From Streptomyces chartreusis NRRL 3882 (lineage in GTDB: Bacteria; Actinomycetota; Actinomycetes; Streptomycetales; Streptomycetaceae), in contig NZ_LT963352.1 of the NCBI RefSeq assembly GCF_900236475.1, forward strand, positions 3,720,001 through 3,784,000: 64,000 nt of DNA. The letters are read 5' to 3'. Every line of letters begins with the position of its first letter. Positions within the stretch are counted from its first letter, which is position 1. The position numbers and the translations under genes are program-made. Under the pieces are notes generated by a model, which was not told the origin of the DNA, did no database searches, and saw only the letters and a list, made by a program, of their open reading frames with translations. Shown piece by piece: positions 16,471 through 25,776 of the stretch.

Positions 16471-18558
16471 CTATGTCCAGTCGGGCTCCGGCTCCCCGTC
16501 CAGCTCCGGCCACTCGTCCAGCCCGCCCGCGTCCTGGCCGGATGCCTGCGCCACGGTCGAGTCGGCCACCGCAGCCGAGCCGGCCGCCGGAGCCGAGCCC
16601 TGCGGCCCGTCCAGCGACGCGAGCACCTCCAGCACGCCCTCGCCGTACGTCGCGAGCTTCTTCTCCCCCACCCCGCTGATACCGCCGAGCTCGGCCACCG
16701 AGCTCGGCCACACCGTGGCGATCTCCCGCAGCGTCGCGTCGTGGAAGATGACGTACGCCGGGACGCCCTGCTCTCGGGCCTGCTCGGCCCGCCAGGCGCG
16801 CAGCGCCTCGAAGGCCGGCAGCAGTTCCTCGGGCAGCTCGGCGGCAGCCGTCTTGCCCTTGCGCTCGCCCCGCCCCGAGCCGGAGGACGACGACGAGCCC
16901 GACCGGGAGGTCACCGGCTTCTTCGGCTCCTTCCGCAGCGGCACCTCACGCTCCCGCCGCAGCACCGCCCCGCTCGCCTCGGTCAGCACCAGCGTGCCGT
17001 ACTCGCCCTCCACCGCGAGGAGCCCCTGGGCCAGCAACTGCCGGATGACGCCCCGCCATTCGCCCTCGGTCAGATCGTCGCCGATGCCGAACACCGACAG
17101 CTGGTCGTGGTCGAACTGGATCACCTTGCCGGTCCGCTTGCCCAGCAGAATGTCGACGATCTGCACCGCGCCGAACTTCTGCCCGCGCTCCCGCTGGAGC
17201 CGCACCACCGTCGACAGCACCTTCTGCGCCGCGATCGTGCCGTCCCAGGTCTCCGGCGGGGTCAGGCAGGTGTCGCAGTTGCCGCAGCCCGCCGGGTCGG
17301 GCTCTTGGCCGAAGTAGGCGAGGAGCTGGCCCCGGCGGCACTGGGCCGTCTCGCACAGCGCCAGCATCGAGTCCAGGTGGGCCTGGGCCCGTCGCCGGAA
17401 CGCCTCGTCGCCCTCGCCCGACTGGATCAGCTTGCGCTGCTGTATGACGTCGTTCAGCCCGTACGCCATCCAGGCCGTCGACGGCAGCCCGTCACGCCCC
17501 GCCCGGCCCGTCTCCTGGTAGTAGCCCTCGACCGACTTGGGCAGGTCGAGGTGGGCGACGAAACGTACGTCCGGCTTGTCGATGCCCATCCCGAAGGCGA
17601 TGGTCGCCACCACGACCAGGCCGTCCTCCCGCAGGAAGCGGGACTGGTGGGCCGCGCGCGTGCCCGCGTCCAGGCCCGCGTGGTACGGCACGGCCTCGAT
17701 GCCGTTGCGGCTGAGGAACTCGGCGGTCCTCTCGACCGAGTTGCGCGACAGGCAGTAGACGATGCCCGCGTCGCCCGCGTGCTCCTCGCGCAGGAAGCTC
17801 AGGAGCTGTTTCTTCGGGTCGGCCTTGGGCACGATCCGGTACTGGATGTTGGGCCGGTCGAAGCTCGCCACGAAGTGCCGGGCCGCCGGCATGTTCAGCC
17901 GCTGGGTGATCTCCTGGTGCGTCGCACGCGTGGCCGTCGCCGTCAGCGCGATCCGCGGTACGTCCGGCCAGCGCTCGCCGAGCAGCGACAGCGCGAGGTA
18001 GTCCGGCCGGAAGTCGTGGCCCCACTGGGAGACACAGTGCGCCTCGTCGATGGCGAAGACGGAGATCTTCCCGCGTGAGAGCAGATCGAGCGTGTTCTCC
18101 AGCCGCAGCCGCTCCGGCGCCAGGTACAGCAGGTCCAGCTCGCCGGCGAGGAACTCGGCCTCGACCATCCGCCGCTCGTCGAAGTCCTGCGTGGAGTTCA
18201 TGAACCCGGCCCGCACGCCCAGGGCACGCAGCGCGTCCACCTGGTCCTGCATGAGGGCGATGAGCGGGGAGACGACCACGCCCGTACCGGGCCTGATCAG
18301 GGACGGGATCTGGTAGCACAGCGACTTGCCGCCACCGGTCGGCATGAGCACGACGGCGTCGCCGCCCGCCACGACATGGTCGATGACGGCTTCCTGCTCG
18401 CCGCGGAAGGCCCCGTACCCGAAGACCCGGTGCAGGGCGGCCAGCGCCTCGCTCGCGTCAGCCCCGAGGGGCCCGGCGGGGCCGCTGCCCGCACCGATCC
18501 CGGCCCCGGTCACCGCGTCCAGTTCCGTCATCACACCCGTCCCGCCCGTAGCACCCAT
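16471..18558 (-). CDS. recQ: RecQ-type ATP-dependent DNA helicase
   Basis: A 695-residue 3'-5' helicase. It carries Walker A MPTGGGKSLCYQIP, the DEAH box AIDEAHCVSQWGHDFRPDY, motif III ALTATAT, motif VI with QETGRAGRDG, and the RecQ zinc cluster (C...CGNCDTC). A winged-helix RQC domain follows at about residues 400-500, then a Ser/Gly-rich linker and an HRDC domain (LRAWRAEQAREQGVPAYVIF) near residues 560-640. The frame remains open far upstream, but the tandem ATGATG at 18558-18561 follows GGGGGA and starts just before the helicase domain; the second ATG has the better spacing. It acts in recombination and fork repair. It is a single gene, divergent from the Uma2-like remnant. Confidence 0.93.
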   Translation of the reverse strand: MGATGGTGVMTELDAVTGAGIGAGSGPAGPLGADASEALAALHRVFGYGAFRGEQEAVIDHVVAGGDAVVLMPTGGGKSLCYQIPSLIRPGTGVVVSPLIALMQDQVDALRALGVRAGFMNSTQDFDERRMVEAEFLAGELDLLYLAPERLRLENTLDLLSRGKISVFAIDEAHCVSQWGHDFRPDYLALSLLGERWPDVPRIALTATATRATHQEITQRLNMPAARHFVASFDRPNIQYRIVPKADPKKQLLSFLREEHAGDAGIVYCLSRNSVERTAEFLSRNGIEAVPYHAGLDAGTRAAHQSRFLREDGLVVVATIAFGMGIDKPDVRFVAHLDLPKSVEGYYQETGRAGRDGLPSTAWMAYGLNDVIQQRKLIQSGEGDEAFRRRAQAHLDSMLALCETAQCRRGQLLAYFGQEPDPAGCGNCDTCLTPPETWDGTIAAQKVLSTVVRLQRERGQKFGAVQIVDILLGKRTGKVIQFDHDQLSVFGIGDDLTEGEWRGVIRQLLAQGLLAVEGEYGTLVLTEASGAVLRREREVPLRKEPKKPVTSRSGSSSSSGSGRGERKGKTAAAELPEELLPAFEALRAWRAEQAREQGVPAYVIFHDATLREIATVWPSSVAELGGISGVGEKKLATYGEGVLEVLASLDGPQGSAPAAGSAAVADSTVAQASGQDAGGLDEWPELDGEPEPDWT

Positions 18559-18757
18559 CATTGCGTCCCCCGTGCGTCGCGCCTCGACCACAGCGTCCAC
18601 CATAGGCGCCCGCACCGACAGCCCCGGAGTTATCCACAGGCCGCCCCGAACGCCTGCGTCAAGGACACGACAGTCGTTCACACGTTCGCGGGAGACCTGC
18701 CCGTTTCCGGCGGATAGTCTGAATGCACCGGCGAGACTCCGTCCCATGGGAGCACTG
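18559..18757. promoter_or_regulatory. divergent recQ / Uma2 promoter region
   Basis: About 200 bases between divergent genes. TTATCCACA, a perfect DnaA-box nonamer, is present in this segment near 18630. The GGGGGA ribosome site for recQ and the GGGAG site for the Uma2 gene mark the two ends. No confident -35/-10 pair was assigned. Confidence 0.4.
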
Positions 18758-19359
18758 ATGAGCGTCGCACCGAAGGCGTCCAAGCCCACCTGGCCGACCC
18801 CGCCGGAAGGCGGCTGGACCGCCGACGACCTGGACCGCCTCCCGAATCTTCCTCCGCACACGGAGCTGATCGACGGAAGCCTCGTCTTCGTGAGTCCGCA
18901 GACTCTTTTCCACTCACGCGTGTCGACTTCTTCAATTGGCAGCTCCAGTCTCTGGCACCCTCGGAATTCGAGGTGATTCGCGAATTCACCATCGACATCG
19001 ATCGCCAGAACCGGCCTGAGCCAGATGTGATCGTGGTGCGCGGCGATGTTGTGGAGGACCCGGAACAGACCCGCTACCCAGCGGAGTCCGTCCTGCTCGC
19101 CATCGAGGTCGTCTCGGCGGGCTCCGTCTCCCGGGACCGCGAGACCAAGCCGCTGAAGTACGCCCGGGCCGGTATCCCCCACTACTGGCGTGTGGAGAAC
19201 GAGAAGGGCCTCGCCGCGGTGCACGCCTTCGAGCTGGAGCCCACCACCGGCGCGTACACCAGCACCGGGATCTTCCGTGAGCGGATGAAGGTCAGCGTCC
19301 CGTTCCCCGTGGATCTCGATCTCACCGCCACCAAACCGCGCCGCAAGAGCGGCGAGTAA
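18758..19359 (+). pseudogene. Uma2 (DUF820) family endonuclease, single frameshift
   Basis: Two overlapping frames together make one complete Uma2-type protein of about 200 residues. The first (from ATG 18758, with GGGAG upstream) reads through LPPHTELIDGSLVFVSPQTLFHSRV, abbreviated here as the N-terminal domain, then loses the family pattern near 18920. Reading one base shifted restores VDFFNWQLQSLAPSEFEVIREF and the rest, including the PD-(D/E)xK-like residues in PEPDVIVV, LLAIEVVS and KPLKYARAG. A single missing G in the CGCGTG-TCGAC stretch explains the shift. Uma2 proteins are abundant in Streptomyces and their role is unclear. Either a recent inactivation or a sequencing error; the downstream half has no ribosome site of its own. 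Confidence 0.8.
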
Positions 19360-19375
19360 CCGCCACGACGCACAG

Positions 19376-19417
19376 GACAGCGGCCCGGCACCCCCTGAAG
19401 GGGACCGGGCCGCTGTC
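19376..19417. terminator. bidirectional terminator between Uma2 and nuoN
   Basis: A 13-bp perfect stem (GACAGCGGCCCGG at 19376-19388 with its complement at 19405-19417) encloses a second small CCCC/GGGG stem. It lies between the converging Uma2-like gene and nuoN and is strong enough to end transcription in both directions. There is no U-tract, as is usual in Streptomyces. Confidence 0.8.
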
Positions 19418-19434
19418 TCGCGCCAAGCGGAGCG

Positions 19435-21084
19435 TCAGCGCACGAACACGCCCGCCTGCCCCGCCAGATCCAGGAAGTACTGCGGCGCCACACCGAGCAC
19501 CAGCGTGACCGCCACGCCGACCCCGATCGCCGTCATCGTCAGCGGCGACGGCACGGCCACCGTCGGGCCCTCCGGCCGCGGCTCGCTGAAGAACATCAGC
19601 ACGATGACGCGGATGTAGAAGAACGCCGCGATCGCCGACGAGATCACACCGATCACGACGAGCGGGGCGGCCCCGCCCTCCGCCGCCGCCTTGAACACGG
19701 CGAACTTCCCGGCGAAGCCGGAGGTCAGCGGAATGCCCGCGAAGGCCAGCAGGAACACCGCGAACACCGCCGCCACCAGCGGCGAACGCCGGCCGAGCCC
19801 CGCCCACTTGGACAGGTGCGTCGCCTCGCCGCCCGCGTCGCGCACGAGCGTGACCACCGCGAAGGCACCGATCGTCACGAACGAGTACGCCGCCAGGTAG
19901 AACAGCACGGACGACACACCGTCCGGCGTGGTCGCGATGACACCCGCGAGGATGAACCCGGCGTGCGCGATCGACGAGTACGCCAGCAGCCGCTTGATGT
20001 CGGTCTGCGTGATCGCGACGATGGCACCGCCCAGCATGGTGACGATCGCCACGGCCCACATCACCGGCCGCCAGTCCCAGCGCAGGCCCGGCAGGACAAC
20101 GTACAGCAACCGCAGCAGCGCTCCGAACGCCGCCACCTTCGTCGCCGCCGCCATGAAACCGGTCACCGGCGTGGGCGCGCCCTGGTACACGTCCGGCGTC
20201 CACATGTGGAACGGCACCGCGCCCACCTTGAACAGCAGGCCCATCACCACCAGCGCGGCACCGATCAGCAGCAGCGCGTCATTACCCATGGTGTCGGCGA
20301 GCGCCGGGTTGACGTCCGCGATCGTACCGTCGACGACCTGCGAGATCGTCGCGTACGACATCGAGCCCGCGTAGCCGTACAGCAGCGCGATGCCGAACAG
20401 GGTGAACGCGGAGGCGAAGGCGCCGAGCAGGAAGTACTTGACCGCGGCCTCCTGCGACATCAGCCGCTTGCGCCGGGCCAGCGCGCACAGCAGGTACAGC
20501 GGGAGCGAGAAGACCTCCAGTGCCACGAAGAGCGTCAGCAGGTCGTTGGCCGCCGGGAAGATCAGCATGCCGGCGACGGCGAACAGCAGCAGCGGGAACA
20601 CCTCGGTGGTGGTGAACCCGGCCTTGACCGCCGCCTTCTCGCTCTCACTGCCCGGCACGGACGCGGCCTGCGCGGCGAAGGAGTCGACCCGGTTGCCGTG
20701 CACCACCGGGTCGAGCCGCCGCTCGGCGAAGGTGAACAGGCCGACGAGGGCCGCCAGCAGGATCGTGCCCTGCAGGAAGAGGGCCGGTCCGTCGACGGCG
20801 ATCGCGCCCATCGCCGCGATGCGCGCCTTGGTCGTGCCGTATCCGTCGGCGGCGAGCGCGACGACCGCGGCGAAGGCGGCCGCGAGCGCGACGACGGACA
20901 CGAACATCTGGACGTAGTAACGGGATTTGCGCGGTACGAACGCCTCGATGAGGATCCCGAGGATCGCCGCGCCGACGACGATCAGCGTGGGCGCCAACTG
21001 TCCGTACTCGAACTTCGGCGCGTCGATCTTGGTGATCGGTTCGGCCGCGGTTGTCCACAGGCTGTGGACGGCTGTTGCGCTCAC
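19435..21084 (-). CDS. nuoN: NADH-quinone oxidoreductase subunit N
   Basis: A 549-residue antiporter-like membrane subunit of respiratory complex I, with 14 or so helices. The proton-channel family core is visible: LLLFAVAGMLIFPAANDLLTLFVALE, the lysine-containing KVGAVPFHMWTPDVYQGAPTPV, and TQTDIKRLLAYSSIAHAG. It is the last gene of the 14-gene nuo operon. The start is GTG at 21084, whose GTGA overlaps the nuoM stop. It contributes one of the proton-pumping modules of the membrane arm. Confidence 0.97.
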   Translation of the reverse strand: MSATAVHSLWTTAAEPITKIDAPKFEYGQLAPTLIVVGAAILGILIEAFVPRKSRYYVQMFVSVVALAAAFAAVVALAADGYGTTKARIAAMGAIAVDGPALFLQGTILLAALVGLFTFAERRLDPVVHGNRVDSFAAQAASVPGSESEKAAVKAGFTTTEVFPLLLFAVAGMLIFPAANDLLTLFVALEVFSLPLYLLCALARRKRLMSQEAAVKYFLLGAFASAFTLFGIALLYGYAGSMSYATISQVVDGTIADVNPALADTMGNDALLLIGAALVVMGLLFKVGAVPFHMWTPDVYQGAPTPVTGFMAAATKVAAFGALLRLLYVVLPGLRWDWRPVMWAVAIVTMLGGAIVAITQTDIKRLLAYSSIAHAGFILAGVIATTPDGVSSVLFYLAAYSFVTIGAFAVVTLVRDAGGEATHLSKWAGLGRRSPLVAAVFAVFLLAFAGIPLTSGFAGKFAVFKAAAEGGAAPLVVIGVISSAIAAFFYIRVIVLMFFSEPRPEGPTVAVPSPLTMTAIGVGVAVTLVLGVAPQYFLDLAGQAGVFVR

Positions 21085-22652
21085 TTGGCCGCCTCCACCT
21101 CGGGCTGGGGGTCCTTCTTCTGTACGTCGGACATGGTCTGTTTCACTGCCGGGTTGACGATGTCCGTGACGGGCTTCGGGTAGACGCCCAGGAAGATCAG
21201 CAGTACGACCAGCGGGGCGACGACCACGAGTTCACGCACCCGGAGGTCCGGCATCGCCGCGACCTCCGGTTTCACCGGGCCCGTCATCGTCCGCTGGTAG
21301 AGGACGAGGGTGTAGAGCGCGGCGAGGACGATGCCGAAGGTGGCGATGATGCCGATCACCGGGTAGCGCGTGAACGTGCCGACCAGGACCAGGAACTCAC
21401 TCACGAACGGCGCGAGGCCCGGCAGGGAGAGGGTCGCGAGGCTGCCGATCAGGAACGTGCCGGCGAGTACCGGGGCGACCTTCTGCACTCCGCCGTAGTC
21501 GGCGATGAGCCGCGAGCCGCGCCGGGAGATCAGGAAGCCCGCCACCAGCATCAGCGCGGCCGTCGAGATGCCGTGGTTGATCATGTAGAGCGTCGCCCCG
21601 GACTGGCCCTGGCTGGTCATCGCGAAGATGCCCATGATGATGAAGCCGAAGTGGGAGATCGACGCGTAGGCCACCAGCCGCTTGATGTCGCGCTGGCCGA
21701 CCGCGAGCAGCGCCCCGTAGATGATGCTGATCAGGGCGAGGACGAGGATTGCGGGCGTCGCCCACTTGCTGGCCTCCGGGAACAGCTGGAGGCAGAAGCG
21801 GAGCATCGCGAAGGTGCCGACCTTGTCGACGACCGCCGTGATCAGTACGGCGACCGGAGCCGTGGACTCCTGCATCGCGTTGGGCAGCCAGGTGTGCAGC
21901 GGCCACAGCGGCGCCTTCACCGCGAAGGCGAAGAAGAAGCCGAGGAACAGCCACCGCTCGGTGCTGGTCGCCATGTCGAGCGAGCCGTTGGCGCGGGCCT
22001 CGGCGATCTCCTGGAGCGAGAAGTTCCCGGCGACCACGTACAGGCCGATCACCGCGGCCAGCATGATCAGGCCGCCGACCAGGTTGTAGAGGAGGAACTT
22101 CACCGCCGCGTACGACCGTTGCGTCGCCGCCGTCTTCTCGCCGTGCTCGTGGGCACGGTCCCCGAAGCCGCCGATGAGGAAGTACATCGGGATCAGCATG
22201 GCTTCGAAGAAGATGTAGAAGAGGAAGACGTCGGTGGCCTCGAAGGAGAGGATCACCATCGCCTCGACGGCGAGGATCAGGGCGAAGAAGCCCTGCGTCG
22301 GCCGCCACCGGCTGCTGCCGGTCTCCAGCGGATCGGCGTCGTGCCAGCCCGCGAGGATGATGAACGGGATCAGCAACGCGGTGAGTCCGATCAGCGCCAC
22401 CCCGATGCCGTCCACGCCCAGTTCGTAGCGGACGCCGAAGTCGGCGATCCAGGCGTGGGACTCGGTGAGCTGGTAGCGGTCGCCGTCCGGGTCGAAGCGG
22501 ACCAGGACGACGATCGCCAGGACGAGCGTGGCGAGCGAGAAGAGCAGCGCCAGCCATTTGGCGGCGGTGCGCCGCGCGGCCGGCACGGCGGCCGTGGCGA
22601 TCGCCCCGACGGCCGGGAGCGCCGCTGTCGCTGTCAGCAGAGGAAAGGACAT
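21081..22652 (-). CDS. nuoM: NADH-quinone oxidoreductase subunit M
   Basis: A 523-residue antiporter-like subunit of complex I. Conserved parts include FEATDVFLFYIFFEAMLIPMYFL with the membrane Glu, FAVKAPLWPLHTWLPNA with the channel Lys, and GQRDIKRLVAYASISHFGF. The ATG at 22652 lies 5 bases after the nuoL stop and has AGGAAAGG-like sequence nearby; the frame is open well upstream but only as shadow of nuoL. The 3' end overlaps nuoN (GTGA). It forms a proton-translocating module of the membrane arm. Confidence 0.97.
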   Translation of the reverse strand: MSFPLLTATAALPAVGAIATAAVPAARRTAAKWLALLFSLATLVLAIVVLVRFDPDGDRYQLTESHAWIADFGVRYELGVDGIGVALIGLTALLIPFIILAGWHDADPLETGSSRWRPTQGFFALILAVEAMVILSFEATDVFLFYIFFEAMLIPMYFLIGGFGDRAHEHGEKTAATQRSYAAVKFLLYNLVGGLIMLAAVIGLYVVAGNFSLQEIAEARANGSLDMATSTERWLFLGFFFAFAVKAPLWPLHTWLPNAMQESTAPVAVLITAVVDKVGTFAMLRFCLQLFPEASKWATPAILVLALISIIYGALLAVGQRDIKRLVAYASISHFGFIIMGIFAMTSQGQSGATLYMINHGISTAALMLVAGFLISRRGSRLIADYGGVQKVAPVLAGTFLIGSLATLSLPGLAPFVSEFLVLVGTFTRYPVIGIIATFGIVLAALYTLVLYQRTMTGPVKPEVAAMPDLRVRELVVVAPLVVLLIFLGVYPKPVTDIVNPAVKQTMSDVQKKDPQPEVEAAK

Positions 22653-22657
22653 CGGTA

Positions 22658-24622
22658 TCAGACCGCCCTCATCAGCAGGGTCGCGGCGACGATGACCGCC
22701 GCGCCGCCGAACATCGAGACCGCGTAGGAGCGGGCGAAGCCGTTCTGCAGCCTGCGCATCCGCCCGGAGAGGCCGCCGACCGAGGCCGCCGTGCCGTTGA
22801 CGACGCCGTCGACCAGGGTGTGGTCGACGTAGACCAGGGACCGCGTGAGGTGCTCGCCGCCGCGGACCAGGACGACGTGGTTGAAGTCGTCCTGGAGCAG
22901 GTCGCGCCGGGCGGCCCGGGTGAGCAGCGAGCCGCGCGGGGCGACGGCCGGGACCGGGCGGCGGCCGTACTGCGCCCAGGCGAGGGCGACGCCGATGACC
23001 ATCACGGCGACCGTGGACAGCGTGACCGTGAGGGCGCTGACCGGCGGGTTGCCGTGGTCGTGCCCGGTGATGGGCTCCAGCCAGTGCAGGAAGCGGTCGC
23101 CGATGCTGAAGAACGCACCGCCGGCCACCGACCCGACGGCCAGCACGATCATCGGGATCGTCATGACCTTGGGCGACTCGTGCGGGTGGGGCGGGGTGTA
23201 CTCGCCGCGCGTCTCGGCGGCGGGCTCCACGTCCGGTTCGGCCGGCGACGGCGTCGGGGCGTTGCGCCAGCGCTCCTCGCCGAAGAACGTCATCAGCATC
23301 ACGCGCGTCATGTAGTACGCGGTGATGGCGGCGCCGAGCAGGGCGCAGGCGCCGAGGATCCAGCCCTCGGTGCCGCCCTTGGCGAACGCCGCCTCGATGA
23401 TCTTGTCCTTGGAGAAGAAGCCGGACAGGCCCGGGAAGCCGATGATGGCCAGGTAGCCGAGGCCGAAGGTGACGAAGGTGACCGGCATGTACTTCCTGAG
23501 GCCGCCGTACCTCCTCATGTCCACCTCGTCGTTCATGCCGTGCATGACCGAGCCGGCGCCGAGGAACAGCCCGGCCTTGAAGAAGCCGTGCGTCACCAGG
23601 TGCATGATCGCGAAGACGTAGCCGATGGGGCCGAGGCCCGCGGCGAGGATCATGTAGCCGATCTGCGACATGGTCGAGCCGGCCAGGGCCTTCTTGATGT
23701 CGTCCTTGGCGCAACCGACGATCGCACCGAAGAGGAGCGTGACCGCACCGACGATGGTGACGACCAGCTGCGCGTCCGGGGCGCCGTTGAAAATGGCTCC
23801 GGAGCGGACGATCAGATACACGCCCGCCGTCACCATGGTCGCGGCGTGGATGAGGGCCGAGACCGGGGTCGGGCCCTCCATCGCGTCCCCGAGCCAGGAC
23901 TGCAGTGGTACCTGGGCGGACTTGCCGCAGGCGGCGAGCAGCAGCATCAGCGCGATCGCGGTCAGCTTGTCCTCACCGGCGGCGCCGGCGAGCCCTGCCT
24001 CCTCGTGGCTGCCGAGCACCGGCCCGAAGGCGAAGGTGCCGAACCACAGGAACATCAGCATGATCGCGATGGACAGGCCCATGTCGCCGACGCGGTTGAC
24101 CAGGAAGGCCTTCTTCGCGGCCGTGGCGGCGCTGGGCTTGTGCTGCCAGAAGCCGATCAGCAGGTAGGAGGCGAGACCGACGCCCTCCCAGCCGACGTAC
24201 AGCAGCAGGTAGTTGTCGGCGAGGACGAGCAGCAGCATCGCCGCGAGGAACAGGTTCAGGTAGCCGAAGAAGCGGCGGCGCCGCTCGTCGTGCTCCATGT
24301 ACCCGACGGAGTAGAGGTGGATCAGCGATCCGACGCCCGTGATGAGCAGGACGAACGTCATGGACAGCTGGTCGAGCTGGAAGGCGACGTCCGCCTGGAA
24401 GCCCTCGACCGGGATCCAGCTGAACAGATGCTGGGCCATGACGCGGTGTTCGGGGTCCTGGCCGAGCATGTCGGTGAACAGGACGAGACCGAGCACGAAG
24501 GAGGCGGCCGCGAGCAGCGTGCCGATCCAGTGGCCCACGGCGTCCAGCCGGCGTCCGCCGCACAGCAGGACCGCCGCTCCGAGCAGGGGCGCCGCCACCA
24601 GCAGCGCAATCAGGTTCTCCAC
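22658..24622 (-). CDS. nuoL: NADH-quinone oxidoreductase subunit L
   Basis: A 654-residue distal antiporter-like subunit of complex I. It carries FVLLITGVGSLIHLYSVGYM, the NYLLLYVGWEGVGLASYLLIGFW stretch (split in the family as the TM5 Glu region), KSAQVPLQSWLGDAMEGPTPVSALIHAATM with the channel Lys, and DDIKKALAGSTMSQIGYM. A C-terminal long lateral helix and final anchor follow (residues 560-654). The start is GTG at 24622, 15 bases after nuoK. It couples quinone reduction to proton pumping at the far end of the membrane arm. Confidence 0.97.
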   Translation of the reverse strand: MENLIALLVAAPLLGAAVLLCGGRRLDAVGHWIGTLLAAASFVLGLVLFTDMLGQDPEHRVMAQHLFSWIPVEGFQADVAFQLDQLSMTFVLLITGVGSLIHLYSVGYMEHDERRRRFFGYLNLFLAAMLLLVLADNYLLLYVGWEGVGLASYLLIGFWQHKPSAATAAKKAFLVNRVGDMGLSIAIMLMFLWFGTFAFGPVLGSHEEAGLAGAAGEDKLTAIALMLLLAACGKSAQVPLQSWLGDAMEGPTPVSALIHAATMVTAGVYLIVRSGAIFNGAPDAQLVVTIVGAVTLLFGAIVGCAKDDIKKALAGSTMSQIGYMILAAGLGPIGYVFAIMHLVTHGFFKAGLFLGAGSVMHGMNDEVDMRRYGGLRKYMPVTFVTFGLGYLAIIGFPGLSGFFSKDKIIEAAFAKGGTEGWILGACALLGAAITAYYMTRVMLMTFFGEERWRNAPTPSPAEPDVEPAAETRGEYTPPHPHESPKVMTIPMIVLAVGSVAGGAFFSIGDRFLHWLEPITGHDHGNPPVSALTVTLSTVAVMVIGVALAWAQYGRRPVPAVAPRGSLLTRAARRDLLQDDFNHVVLVRGGEHLTRSLVYVDHTLVDGVVNGTAASVGGLSGRMRRLQNGFARSYAVSMFGGAAVIVAATLLMRAV

Positions 24623-24637
24623 GATTCTTCCGACCCC

Positions 24638-24937
24638 TTACAGCTTCATCAGGCTGGCGTCGTCGACCGAGGCCGAGTGGCGGGCGCGGAACAGGGACAC
24701 GATGATCGCGAGCCCGACCACGACCTCCGCGGCGGCGACGACCATCGTGAAGAACGCGATGATCTGGCCGTCGAGGTTGCCGTGCATCCGGGAGAAGGCG
24801 ACGAACGCGAGGTTGCAGGCGTTGAGCATGAGCTCGATGCACATGAACACGACGATCGCGTTGCGCCTGATCAGCACGCCGGTGGCGCCGATCGTGAACA
24901 ACAGGGCCGCGAGATACAGATAGTTGACCGGGTTCAC
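24638..24937 (-). CDS. nuoK: NADH-quinone oxidoreductase subunit K
   Basis: A 99-residue, three-helix membrane subunit of complex I. The conserved glutamates lie in VVFMCIELMLNACNLAF and TMVVAAAEVVVGLAII, which link the quinone site to the antiporter-like subunits. Length equals the family norm. The GTG at 24937 overlaps the nuoJ stop (GTGA), so translation is coupled. Confidence 0.97.
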   Translation of the reverse strand: MNPVNYLYLAALLFTIGATGVLIRRNAIVVFMCIELMLNACNLAFVAFSRMHGNLDGQIIAFFTMVVAAAEVVVGLAIIVSLFRARHSASVDDASLMKL

Positions 24938-25776
24938 TTCGACGCCTCCTCGGGCCGCTTGAACGTGGCCGGCTCGATGGCCTTCCGCTCCAGGCGCTCC
25001 TCGGCACGCTGCTCCAGGGCCCGCAGGTCGTTGAGCGCCTCCTGCGACACGTCCCGGATCTGGCCCCGCTCCCGCAGCGTCTTGCTGACGGTGAGGTCGG
25101 ACGGTGTGCCGTCGGGCAGCAGGCCCGCGATGTCGACCGCGTTGTGCCGGGCGTACACACCAGGAGCCGGCAGGGGCGGCAGTTGCTTGCCCGCGCGGAC
25201 CCGCTCCTCGGAGAGTTCGCGCTGCGTCTTGGCGCGTTCGGTGCGCTCGCGGTGGGTGAGCACCATGGCGCCGACGGCGGCCGTGATGAGCAGGGCGCCG
25301 GTGATCTCGAACGCGAAGACGTACCGGGTGAAGAGGAGGGCGGCGATGCCCTCCACGTTGCCGCCGGCGTTGGCCTGGCCGATGCCGTTGAACTCCTTGA
25401 GGGAGGCGTTGCCGATGCCGGCGATCAGCAGGACGCCGAAACCGAGCCCGCACAGCAGGGCCAGCCAGCGCTGGCCCTTGATGGTCTCCTTCAGGGAGTC
25501 CGCCGCGGTGACGCCGACGAGCATCACCACGAACAGGAACAGCATCATGATCGCGCCGGTGTAGACGACGATCTGGACGACGCCCAGGAAGTAGGCGCCG
25601 TTGGCGAGGTAGAACACCGCCAGGATGATCATGGTCCCGGCGAGGCAGAGGGCGCTGTGCACGGCCCTCTTCATGAGGATGGTGCACAGGGCGCCGATCA
25701 CCGCGACGGTGCCGAGGATCCAGAACTGGACGGCCTCTCCGGTGGAGGTGGAGTAGGCGGCGAGCTGGGTGGTCAT
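24934..25776 (-). CDS. nuoJ: NADH-quinone oxidoreductase subunit J, with long hydrophilic C-terminus
   Basis: A 280-residue subunit. The first 175 residues are the five-helix NuoJ core, with VQIVVYTGAIMMLFLFVVML. The remaining 100 residues (from about HRERTERAKTQRELSE) are charged, rich in Arg/Glu and likely cytoplasmic; many NuoJ proteins end near residue 170-200. The ATG at 25776 overlaps the nuoI stop (ATGA). The tail contains helical, coiled-coil-like sequence (EALNDLRALEQRAEERLERK) and no known motif. It is a membrane-arm subunit next to the quinone channel. Confidence 0.96.
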   Translation of the reverse strand: MTTQLAAYSTSTGEAVQFWILGTVAVIGALCTILMKRAVHSALCLAGTMIILAVFYLANGAYFLGVVQIVVYTGAIMMLFLFVVMLVGVTAADSLKETIKGQRWLALLCGLGFGVLLIAGIGNASLKEFNGIGQANAGGNVEGIAALLFTRYVFAFEITGALLITAAVGAMVLTHRERTERAKTQRELSEERVRAGKQLPPLPAPGVYARHNAVDIAGLLPDGTPSDLTVSKTLRERGQIRDVSQEALNDLRALEQRAEERLERKAIEPATFKRPEEASK

